The notes: generated by a model from the letters alone, not told the origin. A stretch of 64,000 bases of DNA from Euphorbia lathyris (GCF_963576675.1 NC_088918.1:30387001-30451000); one strand, 5' to 3'; shown: positions 10,904-21,220, counted from the stretch's first letter. Numbers and translations are program-made.

Positions 10904-11360
10904 GATGTTGGGCAGTGAAACACTGTCACGTTCATAAGATGTCGGTGGCGGAGATGCGTATGTTGAGATAAATGTGTGGTCATACGAGAAAGGATCGGGT
11001 GAGTAATGAAATAATTATGACAAAAGTAGGGGTTACATCTATTGAGAATAAAATGAGGGAAAACCGACTAAGGTGGTTTGGCCATGTAAGACAAAGAGCG
11101 CTTGATACGCCGGTTAGGAGGACTGAAGAGTGGCAAAGGGATATAATGGTGAGGGGTAGGGGAAGACCTAAGCAAACTTGGAAGAGGGTGATCGAGAGTG
11201 ATATGAGTTTATTGTGGATTGAGGAAAATATGGTAGTGGATAGGAGGGAGTGGAGGGAGAGAATTTGTGTCGCCGACACGACTTGATTTCTGGGTTTTAT
11301 ATAATGGTTCATGTTAGCCGATCCCGAATCATTTCGGGATTAAGGTTTTGTTGTTGTTGT
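10904..11360 (+). mobile_element. 5'-truncated RTE-type LINE fragment
   Basis: This is the 3' end of a non-LTR retrotransposon. It ends in a TTG repeat (TTTTGTTGTTGTTGT), the hallmark tail of plant RTE LINEs. Near-identical flanks around ACTAGTTGG at 10889-10903 and 11364-11380 form the target duplication. The duplicate locus at about 36960 has the single uninterrupted site. Confidence 0.88.
10969..11286 (+). pseudogene. LINE reverse transcriptase C-terminal remnant
   Basis: About 104 residues remain, including KMRENRLRWFGHVRQR and a WRERI ending, the conserved tail beyond the RT domain in plant RTE proteins. The polymerase and endonuclease domains are absent because of 5' truncation. An in-frame stop immediately precedes the remaining ATG. 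It cannot encode a working enzyme. Confidence 0.85.
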
Positions 11361-11689
11361 AAAGACCTAACTAGTTGGGAGGTCAATATCAGATTAGCAA
11401 TGTAATTAATTAAAAGGTGGTCTTGTAATGGCAGTAAAGTAATCAGCTGTTATAAAAATAGGTAGAGCTAATAATGGTATATACCATTTGCTGACATTTC
11501 TTGTTCCTTCAATTATATTTAGATTTTCCATGAAGACTTGCCTTCATTAATTTATACGTATTCTTTTATTTCATAGTAAGTTTTTCTTCTAATTCGTGAT
11601 TGGCTTTGTTCACTGCATTGCTCCTTCTTGGAATAGGTCATGTTTTCTAAATCTCTAGTGAATAGAGAGTTTTGATTGACTTGTTAACT

Positions 11690-12158
11690 GGATTAAATGT
11701 ACCGTTGGTCACTCAATTTCAATTTTTCTCAATAAAATCACTCAATTTTGGGTTTTGTCTCAATTAGGTCACTCCGCCGGTTTCAATGATTAAAAGGGAT
11801 AAGAATGACGACATGCGTGACACATCAGCATAAGTCAACTCAGATTTCTGATTGAAACGAAACATGAAATCCATATATATGCCACCTGTCAACCACACGT
11901 CGGTTAATTTTATGGAAAAAACAAACTTAATTTTTTTTCATGAAAATGATCGACACGTAACTGTCCCATGTCATTTCGGTCAAAAATCTTAGTTGACTCA
12001 TTGTTGTCCTGTCAGTCATGGCATCGTTCTAATGCCTTTTAACCACTAAAATTATCGGAGTGACTTAATTGAGATAAAACTCAAAGTTTAGTGATTTTAT
12101 TGAGACAAATTGAAATTGAGTGACTATTTTGAGACAACCATACGGTGCATTTAACTCC
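11690..12158. mobile_element. Mutator-type MITE with long terminal inverted repeats
   Basis: This 469-bp element has arms of about 95 bp that are inverted copies (left GGATTAAATGTACCGT, right end complementary GGAGTTAAATGCACCGT). A perfect 9-bp target duplication, TTGTTAACT, lies at 11681-11689 and 12159-12167. Nine bases is diagnostic of Mutator-like transposition. The duplicate locus near 37344 keeps the empty site. Confidence 0.92.
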
Positions 12159-12261
12159 TTGTTAACTAAAAGGTGGTCTTGTTAATTAAGAGTTCTGTTG
12201 CAAAGTTGCATTGTTTCTCCGAAATCTTGCATTAATCTTGTATTAACCAATAAAACTACAA

Positions 12262-12286
12262 CTATATATATATATATATATATATA
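12262..12286. repeat. AT dinucleotide microsatellite
   Basis: A run of TA repeats about 25 bases long. Confidence 0.9.
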
Positions 12287-12513
12287 GGAGCAGAAGACAA
12301 ATCCTAGTTACTCTTAACAAGTTTGGTTGACTTCTTTGAGCTTGCCAACCTAACCAAGTTGGGATGTTCAAGCTGCTATTCCTTTTCCTTTTCGGTTTCT
12401 ATTCTTCAATAAAAATACACGTCTGTCATGATGTACAAGTACGATGGGAGAAGGAATTACAATCCTTGTGGTGACACTAGTAACATTAAAATCGTGGACT
12501 CCTTATCACTCTT

Positions 12514-13014
12514 AGAGCTGTAATTGAACCGAACCGAGCTTTGGTCTGTTCAGGCTCTGCTCGTTAGAAAATTGACGAGCTCGAGCTCAACATTCTGTTC
12601 GTGAGCTTGTTAACAAGTTTTGCTCATGAGTACTCGTTAATTCAGTTCATGAACTTTGCTCGTGAACAACTTATTAATTATGTTCATTAATTATATTGGT
12701 TTGAGATTTCTTTAATACAAAACTACATAGTTTTGAAACCTATAAAACTGAAATTTACACAAAACTATGTTGTTTTTACATTTCTCCCATTATAGAAATA
12801 TTATTAAAAAAATAATCTAACCAAGTTTGCTTATAAGCATGCTCATGAACATAATAATCGAGCTTGTTCATGAACCTATAATCGAGCCTGTTCACGAGCA
12901 GAGTTTCGCCGTGCTTAAGCTCATCTCGTTTATAAATCGAGTCGAACACATCGAGTTTTTCTCAAGCCGAACGTCGAACCGCTCATGAGCGTTTTGACTC
13001 ATATACAACCTTAA
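12514..13014. mobile_element. hAT-like MITE candidate
   Basis: About 500 bp is present in unit A but absent at the matching place in unit B near 37877. The termini pair imperfectly (GAGCTGTAATTGAACCGA versus complementary AGGTTGTATATGAGTCA). Interior sequence is rich in inverted GAGCTC / GCTCATGAGC motifs. The flanks TCACTCTT and TCATTCCT fit a diverged 8-bp target duplication. The superfamily is inferred from TSD length and the CTGTAA-type terminus. Confidence 0.6.
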
Positions 13015-13079
13015 TCATTCCTTTGAAGCTGAACAGGTCATGAACAAACTATCAGCTTGTCTCGTAATCACTGAAAACG

Positions 13080-14056
13080 AAATCGGCCAAATGGTTTCCT
13101 AAAAACATCAACCATCCAACCGCGGAAATATAATGAACCACTAGCGTCTCTGATCATACTTTGTCTTGAATAAAAGAAATATCAACCTTTAAGTGCTTGC
13201 TTTGATTATAAAAGACCAGATTGTCACACCATAAAATTGGCGGTGACACTAATGAGAATCTGATTTCTTATAGTAACATTTGCACCCAGCTGATTTCAGA
13301 TGTAGCCGATGTGATTGCATGATATTCAACTTAAGTAAAGGAACATAATAAAGTTCGTTGAAAAACTGAATAACAATTTGTTGATTTCCGACCACCTTTA
13401 CATAAGCGATCCTTACAATACTCATGTACTGTGTAGTAGGATCAACAAACGATTTCCATCATTAGTTTTCAAATTTTTACTCTTCAAATTTTGAGTCAAA
13501 TTTGTTGGACTAGTAACATCTTTGCATTCTGTCTAATGAGCTTCAATTCTGAAAAAGTAGTGCAAGGCCCCCAAATTCCAAATAACAAATGTAGCTTCGA
13601 GAAAAAAGTATCAATTTATTTATCAAAGATGCATTAGTGCTTGTAACTAACAAATCATCTACATAAATTAGATAATAAAGTTTGATTTTTCTGAAAAAAA
13701 AGTAATAAAGTGAATTATCCGTTTCAGATCCTTTGATAATGAACAATACTAATTTAGAAGTTAGTTTTTCATGCCACATCTTGGCAGATTGTTTTAACTC
13801 GAAGAAAGATTTGTGCAATTTGCACACAATATGAAGTTGGGATGAATTAATAAAGTCAGGAGGATGCGCCATCTTCATGCAAATCGTCATGAAGGAAAAC
13901 ATTAGAAACGTCCATTTGGAGAACATTATAACTGAAAGAAGATGTTAGTGACAAAATCAATTGAATAGTTGTTGGCTTTACTATCGGACTGAAAGTATTA
14001 ATATCAATCCTGAGTCTTTAGTGGAACCCTTTTATGACTAGACGACCTTTATGTCT
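13080..14056 (-). pseudogene. Decayed Ty1/copia pol (RT) relic, right of a nested insertion
   Basis: On the minus strand, recognisable RT pieces appear in order with many frameshifts: RLVIKGF, a LQMDVSNVFLHDDL-like block near 13900, VCKLHKSFFELKQ near 13830-13790, and YLIYVDDLLVT near 13660. These are palm and fingers motifs of copia reverse transcriptase. The upstream half is at 20599-20790; the Mutator element at 14066-20589 splits the two. Confidence 0.75.
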
Positions 14057-14065
14057 TTCATTTTT

Positions 14066-14180
14066 GGGACAATTATAAAACTAGCACATTTTAAGGTGTT
14101 AGTTTTCTTTTATAACTCATTTTGAAAAATTCACCAAAACTAACACATTTCATTAACTAAATTGCAACCTTGCCCTCCTC
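14066..14180 (+). repeat. Left terminal inverted repeat of the MULE
   Basis: It begins GGGACAATTATAAAACTAGC and matches the reverse complement of the right end over about 115 bases with only a handful of differences. Confidence 0.93.
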
Positions 14181-14325
14181 TCTAACACTCCGCTCCCCGC
14201 TCTCTAACATTCGAACTTCCATCTCTCTAACCTAACACCCCACTATCCCTCTCTCTAACTTTCCGGCGATTCATTGCCCGATTCTGTACATTTCATCCGG
14301 CGAATCTCTGTTACTACGAGTGGAC

Positions 14326-17300
14326 ATGGCAAGAATACGAAGCTCAGACAACGAATCGAATTCAGAAGGAAGGACGAAAAAGAGGGTAAATAAATTGACT
14401 TTACATTTGCGATTCTCTCTTATATTGTATTTACATTTGCTGGGTTCTTGTATTGTATGTACATTTGTTGGGTTTGAGAAGGAATCTTTCGTTTCGTTTT
14501 CTTCTTCTAGTATTAGGGTTTATCTGGGTTCATTTGGGTTCGTCTGGTGTTAGGAAATCGTTCGGTATGGCCGAAATCAGTCGATATGTATGTTCTATCG
14601 ACAACCTAATTGTAGATAATACATAGATATAGACAGCCTAATTGTTGATGGAACGTCTATATGCCGATAAAACATAGATATCGATGATATATGCCGATAG
14701 AACATAGATATCGACTACCTAATTGTCGATAGAACATAGATACCGACGACCTAATTGTCGATATCTCTCTTATTTTAGCCTATGTTAGCTCATTCTAGCT
14801 CAACGTTTTCATTAGCTTAATTGTATGTTAGCTGATGATATATCAACAATAAATTTCAGCATGATCGTGGACACAAGAGGAAGAGAGAAGAGCATGCCTC
14901 TTCTTCCAAGAAAGCCAAGGAGGGCTTTGAATATAAATACAAAAAAGCATTTAGAACGGAAAGCGTCATCACAGTTAGGTGTAACCTAGATGCAGCAAAA
15001 CATATAAAGGACTGTTTAACACCAAACCAAGTAAATCTATTTAGGAAGAGTTGCTTCGGGCAGTATTGTGATATTACCAATATAGTATTTGCGGGAGTCT
15101 TCTGTCATACCCTTTTAATAAGGGAGATCATATGTGAAGACCTCAAACCCAGGGAGCTTTGCTTCAAAGTTAGAGGTGTTGAGTTGAGGTTTGGGGATTG
15201 GGAGTTTGGACTCCTAAGTGGGTTACGGTTTGGAGACATAGATGCATTTACTGAAAGGTTTAGTGCGCTAAATAAGCCGGATAGATTTAGGAAGAAGTTT
15301 TTTTCACACAACCGTACACCAACCTTTAGAGACGTGGACACAATTATGAAGCAAACTGTTTAGAAGAATGAATCTGATCAGGATGCAGTTTCATTTGCCA
15401 TGTTGTACTTTGTCATTGGTTGTGTGTTGGATAACACTGCCACGAAACAAGTTTTTCCTTGGGTTTTGGAACTTACTGAATTTCCAACATTGTTTAATGA
15501 GTTCCCGTGGGGTGTTGTGGCCTAGGATGTGACCTACAGGTCTCTTGTCAATGGGATGATTGGTGGAAAAGGCCGAATTGATCAGTTACGTGCTTATAGG
15601 GATGGTTTGAGGAATAACCGTGTCTCATTCAACCTATATGGTTTTTCACACGTATTTCAGGTATGATGTGTGTATATTCTATATAATAGAAATGTTAGTA
15701 ATAGGCATAAATAATGAATTGGAACTTTATTGCAGGCTTGGTTGTTGGAAGTATGAGATGCCACCAACAAATGGTTCGAGAAAAAAGGCACTCGCATCCC
15801 ACGATGGCTACGATGGAAAAAGACCGGTATCCCTACATTGACCAAAGTTATACCCATTTTTGACGTAAGTTGACCAAACATTGAGCCTATATCGACACTA
15901 TTATGCTATATATTTGATTGACTTGTTTATTTGTACATGTGTATTTTTAGTCGGGTAAACAACCAAATGCCACAAAACTTACAGCTGAAGATAGGGAGAA
16001 AGAAAGCTCCTGGTATCAACCTCTAGTAGACCATGTGGATGGCCGGCCGTGTAATTATGACCAATTGTTTACCGGTTTGGAAAAGGGGCAAGAGGAGCAA
16101 AAGGATGAAGGCATGGAAGAGGAGGGACATGAGGAATTGGGTACATATGAAGGAGGAGAGGTTGATGTAGAGGATGATAGTGAATCTGAGACTGATAATG
16201 AAGAAGGCAAGTATGAGGACAGTGAAACTGAAAATGATGAAAATACCTTCATTGTCTCTCCTAGAATACCTGTTTAGAAGAAGAAAAAATCTGGTTTGGA
16301 ACGACTACTGAGGAGGATGTTTGCTGAGCATGAGAAGAAAATGAATGACAAGTTTGCTGAGCAAGAGAAGATAATAAATGACAAGTTTGCTGAGCAAGAG
16401 AAGATAATAAATGAACAGTTTGGTCAGCAAGAGAGGAAAATGAATGAACATTTGTCTGCCTTTGTAAATAGATTGTCCGTTGTAGAACGTGATGTGCAGG
16501 AACTGAAGGCACAACAGGATGTGGAACGTTGGATGTATGAGGGGGTGGTGCATATGTATGAGAGTGAGAAGAAAGAGATGGATAAGCATGAAAAGGAGAG
16601 GGAGGAAAGGGAGAAGAAAGAAGATGAGGAGAAGGAGAGGAATAGGGAGAGGGAGGAGAGGGAGATGAATAGGGAGAGGGAGAGGGTGGATAGGGAGGAG
16701 AAGGAGAAGAAAGAGCAAGAGGAGCGGGAGAAGAAAGAGCAGGAGAAGGAGAAGAAAGATGAGGATGAGAGGGAGAGGGAGAGGGAGAGGGAGAAGAGGG
16801 AGAAACAACAAAAGGAGATGGAAATGGATAGGGAGAGGAGAGTGAAAGAGATGGAGAGGCAAATTGTTCCTACAACTGCTGTTATAATGATTGATGTAAG
16901 TTTGTTTTTAATGTTTAACCTGGTGCTTTTAACATAGAATATCGATATAATGTGTTTCTACTTAGTTTGCTATTTTAACAGGATGAGAGCCATACCGACC
17001 ATGATGCTGACATAGATCATGGGACAACTTACTCTTCTGGTTAACCAGGTTCTCCAATCATCTTTACCTGCGCGTGAAGACAAAGGAGAAATAGAAGATT
17101 TGACTATTAAGGTTAAACATGAGGAGGAAGGGAAGGGAAAAAGAGGAGGAAGAGGAGGTGGAAGAGGGGGAAGAAGAGGGGGAGGAAGAGGGGGAGGAAG
17201 GGATGGTAAAAGTAAGGAGGAAGTTGAAGTGAAAGGGAGACCCAAACGAGAAAGGAAAGTTGGGAAAGACCTCCAGTCACCATTCACTGATCCTCAGATG

Positions 17301-17511
17301 AATTATCATTTTGTTGATGATGATGATCAGTATCCGATAGAACAACCCGATGGTCGCGATCGTATAAAAGGACACCTCCTACAGGCCTATGATGACTGGA
17401 AGAAGAATATGCCCCGTGATCTGTTGAGGCAGTTAGGTGGAACTGAATGGGGATAAACTGTATCGTGGTTTGAAGATGCAGAGATAACTGGAAAGTACAT
17501 AGACAGCCAAG
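14326..17511 (+). pseudogene. MULE gene, N-terminal part: DUF1985, acidic and coiled-coil region
   Basis: Inferred exons with GT..AG edges: 14326-14384, 14860-15660, 15736-15864, about 15952-16895 and 16982-17511. The 14860 exon encodes a DUF1985 domain (VRGVELRFGDWEFGLLSGLRFG), known from plant transposon-borne Ulp1 genes. Later come an acidic stretch (EEEGHEELGTYEGGEVDVED), three near-perfect repeats of an EQEKIINDKFA unit, a long Lys/Glu coiled coil with REREREREK runs, then RGG-rich and GRPKRERKV (AT-hook-like) segments suggesting a nuclear protein. Five in-frame stops break it: 15361, 15523, 15754, 16275 and 17454. All fit C-to-T change on one strand or the other. Exon edges are by eye. 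Its biochemical role is unknown. Confidence 0.75.
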
Positions 17512-17557
17512 TAAGATACTGCTCACTTTGTATGTTTTGGTGTATATAATCCAAGTG

Positions 17558-17748
17558 AATGAGGCGTCGATATCCCATTCATATCGACGCATTACTCACT
17601 GTGATGCGTCGAAACCCATTCATATCGACGCATAATTCACTTGGATTCGTCGATATAACATTCATATCGACGCATAATTCACTTGGATTCGTCGATATAA
17701 CATTCATATCGACGCATAATTCACTATGATGCGTCGATATAGTCATTT
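17558..17748. repeat. 42-bp tandem repeat with GTCGATAT/ATATCGAC inverted pairs
   Basis: CATATCGACGCATAATTCAC-type units recur at 17580, 17621, 17663 and 17705. Each unit carries an inverted GTCGATAT partner. The array fills the intron before the Ulp1 exon. Related TATCGAC motifs recur at 14560-14770, 18610-18690, 19170-19250 and 20010-20105 within the same element. Confidence 0.9.
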
Positions 17749-17795
17749 GGGTCCTTACTAATATGTGTCTCTACCTATTTTTGTCTGTGTTACAG

Positions 17796-18464
17796 CTCGT
17801 AAATGCATTTTTGTGGTTATTGAAGCAAAAAAACGTCCATCAGAGTCCAGATTGGACTGCCATCGACTCAAATTTCTTTGGATTCATGGAGATGGCAAAT
17901 TTGACCAAGAATCATGACAAACCCAGAAAATGGGAACAAGCCAAGTTGTTTGTAGAGCGAATCAATGGGATGAAAGATTTTCGAACTCGTCCTTGGTATG
18001 AGGTTAAACATGTGCTAATACCTATCAACTACAAAGGAGAACACTGGCTACTCGGGGTGTTCTATGTGGAAGAGATGAGGATGAAGTTCTATGATAGTCT
18101 GGAGTCAAATGCCTCCAACGAATCAATAGACAAATGGCTAGAACCCCGGTTTCGTATTATGACAAGAGCAATGGAAGAGGCCGATTATTGGAAGAAAAGT
18201 GGGAGGCCTGATAATGGTAATCGATTGATAAGGTGGGAGAGGGCTCGCAGGTGCCCACAACAGCTCCGCAAATCCAATGATTGTGGTATCTTCCTATGCA
18301 TTTTTGCTCAGCATTATGTTGAAAAAGGGCCATTTTATACGGACTATCGCTTCTCCGGGTCTGATGGACGTTTCTACCGGTTGCGGGTGTGCTTGGAACT
18401 CTTCAACCAATGCTTGTTCAACCAGAATGATCTAATTGCCAGGGCTAATTTGCTTGGATTGTAA
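17796..18464 (+). CDS. Ulp1-like (C48) cysteine protease exon of the MULE gene
   Basis: This is an uninterrupted terminal exon of about 222 residues preceded by a good acceptor (TTACAG). Ulp1 enzymes cleave SUMO precursors and SUMO conjugates. All four expected active-site positions are visible in order: His in GEHWLLGVFY, Asp in FYDSLES, Gln in CPQQLRKSNDC and the nucleophile Cys in NDCGIFLCIF. Substrate choice cannot be read from sequence, and transposon-borne relatives have not all been shown to be active. The exon joins the upstream coiled-coil region, which has premature stops, so a full fusion is unlikely. Expression of this exon alone would need its own start. Confidence 0.8.
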   Translation, partial: LVNAFLWLLKQKNVHQSPDWTAIDSNFFGFMEMANLTKNHDKPRKWEQAKLFVERINGMKDFRTRPWYEVKHVLIPINYKGEHWLLGVFYVEEMRMKFYDSLESNASNESIDKWLEPRFRIMTRAMEEADYWKKSGRPDNGNRLIRWERARRCPQQLRKSNDCGIFLCIFAQHYVEKGPFYTDYRFSGSDGRFYRLRVCLELFNQCLFNQNDLIARANLLGL

Positions 18465-18837
18465 AAGTTTGTAAATTGTAAAAGTTTGTAAGCTGCAAAC
18501 GTTTGTTGGTAAATTATTAATGTAAACTGTTAATGTTGATAAACTATTATTGTTGGTAAACTGTTAATGTTGGTAAACTGTTAATATTTATAAACTGTTA
18601 ATGTTGATAAACTGTTATTGTCGATATACACTTGATATCGACCCAGATCGGCAAGTATGTAGTCGATATTTACCCCATATCGGCAATTATCGATCAGGAT
18701 GTACATCACATTGTTGTAAAAACATTAAATACATAAACTCCTGATTGCGAAGAAATAAAATCTCAATCCCAAATTATCATTACAAAATATATACAATCTC
18801 AATCACAAATTATCAATACAAAATATATTAGAGCACA

Positions 18838-19161
18838 CTATTTTCCAACTGAGCTCTTAGAGCAGCTTGCTTCGCTCGATATTGTAGGTGGAAGCCGTGA
18901 TGGAACTCGTAACATACTAGTATAATTCGCTCGATTATAACCAGTATTCTCGCACTTGGTACATCTTGTTGGAGTTACCTCCTCGCCCCTCGATGGTATT
19001 CGGTTTTGACTTCTCGGACGACCCACTCTAGGTGCAGCCTTTTTAGGAGGAAACACCTTCATAGGAGTCTCACAAATGTTCCATTCAGACTGGTGGCCTA
19101 GTGGATGTATGGGCTCAATGTATGACAATCGTACAGTCTCATTTTTGTAGTAACGATGCAC
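18838..19161 (-). pseudogene. MURA transposase C-terminal remnant
   Basis: The frame includes PPKKAAPRVGRPRSQNRIPS followed by CTKCENTGYNRANY, the basic GRP motif and zinc-knuckle tail that end plant MURA transposases (usual pattern CxxCxxxGHNxxxC). Here His is replaced by Tyr and the last Cys by Tyr. The upstream YIEPIHPLG part is also typical. The DDE catalytic core and SWIM domain are missing; nothing of them remains before the right inverted repeat. It runs opposite to the Ulp1 gene, tail to tail, as in intact Ulp1-carrying MULEs. Confidence 0.75.
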
Positions 19162-19403
19162 CCACGATCGTCATATATCGGCCAATATGTCTACGATGCA
19201 CTCTCGTGATAGCTGTCGATATTGATCATATATCGACAGATATCGACGGAAGATCAAGAGACGTTTTTCTAGAATGAGCTGTTAATGAGCATTAAATGCA
19301 GTTAATAATCACTTTGACTGTCACTCTTTTTCGAATATCACTCTATCAATTAAAGATGAGTCTTGTCTGTTGAGATTCCCCATGAACATTATGGTTCTTT
19401 CTC

Positions 19404-19413
19404 CTATAAATAC
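19404..19413 (+). promoter_or_regulatory. TATA-like box upstream of the small coiled-coil ORF
   Basis: CTATAAATAC lies 70 bases before the ATG at 19474, a plausible core-promoter spacing if a short 5'UTR starts in between. Confidence 0.45.
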
Positions 19414-19473
19414 ACGCTTTGTCTGTTCATAGTTATTCATTCTAGTAAACTCTTAAAGACTCTAGAGCCAAAA

Positions 19474-19758
19474 ATGGAAGCGCCACCTCCACCACCTCCT
19501 CTGCTTGAATTCGAAGCACTAATAGCTTCATTCAGCAGTTCGTTCCGTGAAGGGGATACGGACGAAATAATCCGCTTCATGAGGGGCATGGCGAACACCA
19601 TGTCTTTCGCTGCAGAAGCCATGACTGACCATCTGGAGTCAGTTCAGGAAGAAAACAGGCGGCTGAAGAGGATAATTAGGCGCCTCAAAAGGCAGTTGGA
19701 GAAGTCCAATAGGGACTACGCTGACGCCCTTTTGGGTCCTGAGTATCTCAATGTTTAG
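19474..19758 (+). CDS. Small proline-tract/coiled-coil protein of the MULE, unknown function
   Basis: It has 94 codons. The N-terminus has six prolines (MEAPPPPPPLLEFE). The middle is helical (EIIRFMRGMANTMSFAAEAM). The C-terminal half is a basic leucine-heptad coiled coil (EENRRLKRIIRRLKRQLEKS). The ATG is in good context (AAAATGG) and a TATA-like box precedes it. I recognise no family. It lies between the MURA remnant and the right inverted repeat, where Mutator elements can carry accessory genes (MUDRB, VANB/VANC), but it is much shorter than those. Unlike its neighbour gene it has no premature stop. It could be a truncated exon. Coding status is likely but unproven. Confidence 0.5.
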   Translation: MEAPPPPPPLLEFEALIASFSSSFREGDTDEIIRFMRGMANTMSFAAEAMTDHLESVQEENRRLKRIIRRLKRQLEKSNRDYADALLGPEYLNV

Positions 19759-20474
19759 TTTGTGTATTTTTTGTTTTTAATGTTTATGTACTTTTGTTAG
19801 TATGTGTTTTGTGTTTATGTCTCTTTTGTTTATGTGTTTTGTGTTTGTGTCTCTTATGTTTTGTGCACTTTTTTATTGTGTTTTTGTTCGTTTTTTTAAT
19901 GTTTTATGTACTTTTTTCTTTATTATAATATAAAAAATATTGTTCTTATCTATGTTTTATGTGTTTTGTGTTTGAATCTTATGATTTAGAATAGAAAATC
20001 ACATTTAACTGAGGTCGATATATGTCGATATCAAATTCAATTTCGACAAATATCGACGCAGATATGTCTGTCGATATTCATAAAATATCGACGGATATCG
20101 ACCCTTCTGGGAAAAAATCGCAGAGTGATGTTCCAAACCAAAATGCATCTTCCTACAACAATGTCACTATTTTTAGGGATTTGCACGACCAGGAATAACA
20201 TGAAAAGGCAACAACAACAATATACATTGGGTTTTAGAGAAACAAAATGCTACATCTTAACCATGAATGGACGAAGCTTTAAATATTTTAAATAAATGGA
20301 ACTAAAAACAAATGAAAAACTTACATGATTGTATAAAATCTTGAAGCACAAAGTGTGGGTTGGATTGATTGTTGTTCGTAGTCTGTAAATTGATTTGTTC
20401 TTTAGAGAGAGAGAGAGAGAGAAAGCGAGAAAAAGAGAAAGACGGGAGAAAGACAACGTTATAATAAGGTTAGA
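19759..20474. other. MULE 3' noncoding region
   Basis: T-rich sequence with repeated TTTATGTGTTTTGTGTTT segments (19790-19990), several TATCGAC motifs (20010-20105) and a GA microsatellite (20405-20423). No gene is supported. Confidence 0.5.
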
Positions 20475-20589
20475 GACAAGGGTAAGGTTGGAATTTAGTT
20501 AATGAAATGTGTTAGTTTTGGTGAGTTTTTCAAAATGAGTTAGAAAAGAAAACTAACACCTTAAAAGGTGCTAGTTTTGTAATTGTCCC
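20475..20589 (-). repeat. Right terminal inverted repeat of the MULE
   Basis: It is the inverted partner of 14066-14180, ending GTAATTGTCCC before the 9-bp target duplication. Confidence 0.93.
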
Positions 20590-20598
20590 TTCATTTTT

Positions 20599-21220
20599 CT
20601 CATCTGCTATTGTTTTTGCTTTAAACACCCATTTCAATCAATTAAATTTGCACTGGGAGGTAAAGTAACCAAGCTCAATGTACCATTTTGCACCGGTCAT
20701 TATATTCATCCCCCATTGCTTGCCAAGTGTGGAAATTTTACTGTCCAAAGATATGTTACGAGTTCGGGAGGAACCATATATAACAGTAGTTTTAGCTTAG
20801 AGATACATGCTTTTGATCTTGTAACCATATGATGCTGATTCAGTTGGATTCAATTATAGGCAGCGACTGAAATATCAAGGGGAAGGTAATCACCGATTTA
20901 CGAAATATTGTTTGGTGTGAATCATGGATACTAGTCACCTTTCTTATAAAGCGTTTCAAACAGAAAATCCTGTTCTTTAAAGATAAAACGATGCGAGACA
21001 TAATATTTCGCAGAAACATAATGATCATATCAGTACCTTTTATGTAAGTTGCTATATCCCGAAAAGACACATCTAACTAGGTATAATCGGCATGGATTCA
21101 AATAAGACATTATAAAGAATATCAAAATTCAGAGTAGTAGGCAATATATTAATGAGATAGACAGCTGTATAAAATGAAAATGACAAAAAAGATGCGGGTA
21201 ATTATCAATGATTCAACATG
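20599..21220 (-). pseudogene. Upstream half of the copia RT relic, then unrecognised flank
   Basis: On the minus strand, 20690-20600 carries decayed sequence equivalent to the start of copia RT (a degraded TW..LP..IGCKWVFK block, with GAAATGGGTGTTTAAAGC still clear). It continues across the MULE into 14056. Several stops and frameshifts are present. From about 20800 to 21220 I recognise nothing certain. Confidence 0.55.

Larger units (their letters stand above)
9308..13080. repeat. Segmental duplication, unit A (left part)
   Basis: This matches 35380-37940 base by base apart from insertions and small indels. It contains germin-like gene 1 and about 2.5 kb of its upstream side. Three transposons inside it (10904-11360, 11690-12158, 12514-13014) are absent from the other copy. 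Homology resumes at about 34165, after the 21 kb transposon block. Confidence 0.9.
14066..20589 (+). mobile_element. Mutator-like element (MULE) carrying a DUF1985-Ulp1 gene
   Basis: This is a complete 6524-bp unit. Terminal inverted repeats of about 115 bp start GGGACAATTA, and a perfect 9-bp target duplication TTCATTTTT lies at 14057-14065 and 20590-20598. The plus strand carries a multi-exon gene (DUF1985, acidic/coiled-coil region, AT-hook-like segment, Ulp1 protease). The minus strand carries only the C-terminal end of a MURA transposase. A small coiled-coil ORF lies near the right end. This matches the known class of plant MULEs that carry Ulp1-like genes (Kaonashi in Arabidopsis, CUMULE in melon). 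With most of MURA missing it must now be non-autonomous. It sits inside the copia relic. Confidence 0.9.

Noticed and set aside
16305..16862. Leucine-rich 185-codon minus-strand frame
   Set aside because: It is the antisense of the Lys/Glu coiled-coil exon; the plus-strand frame has the domain context.
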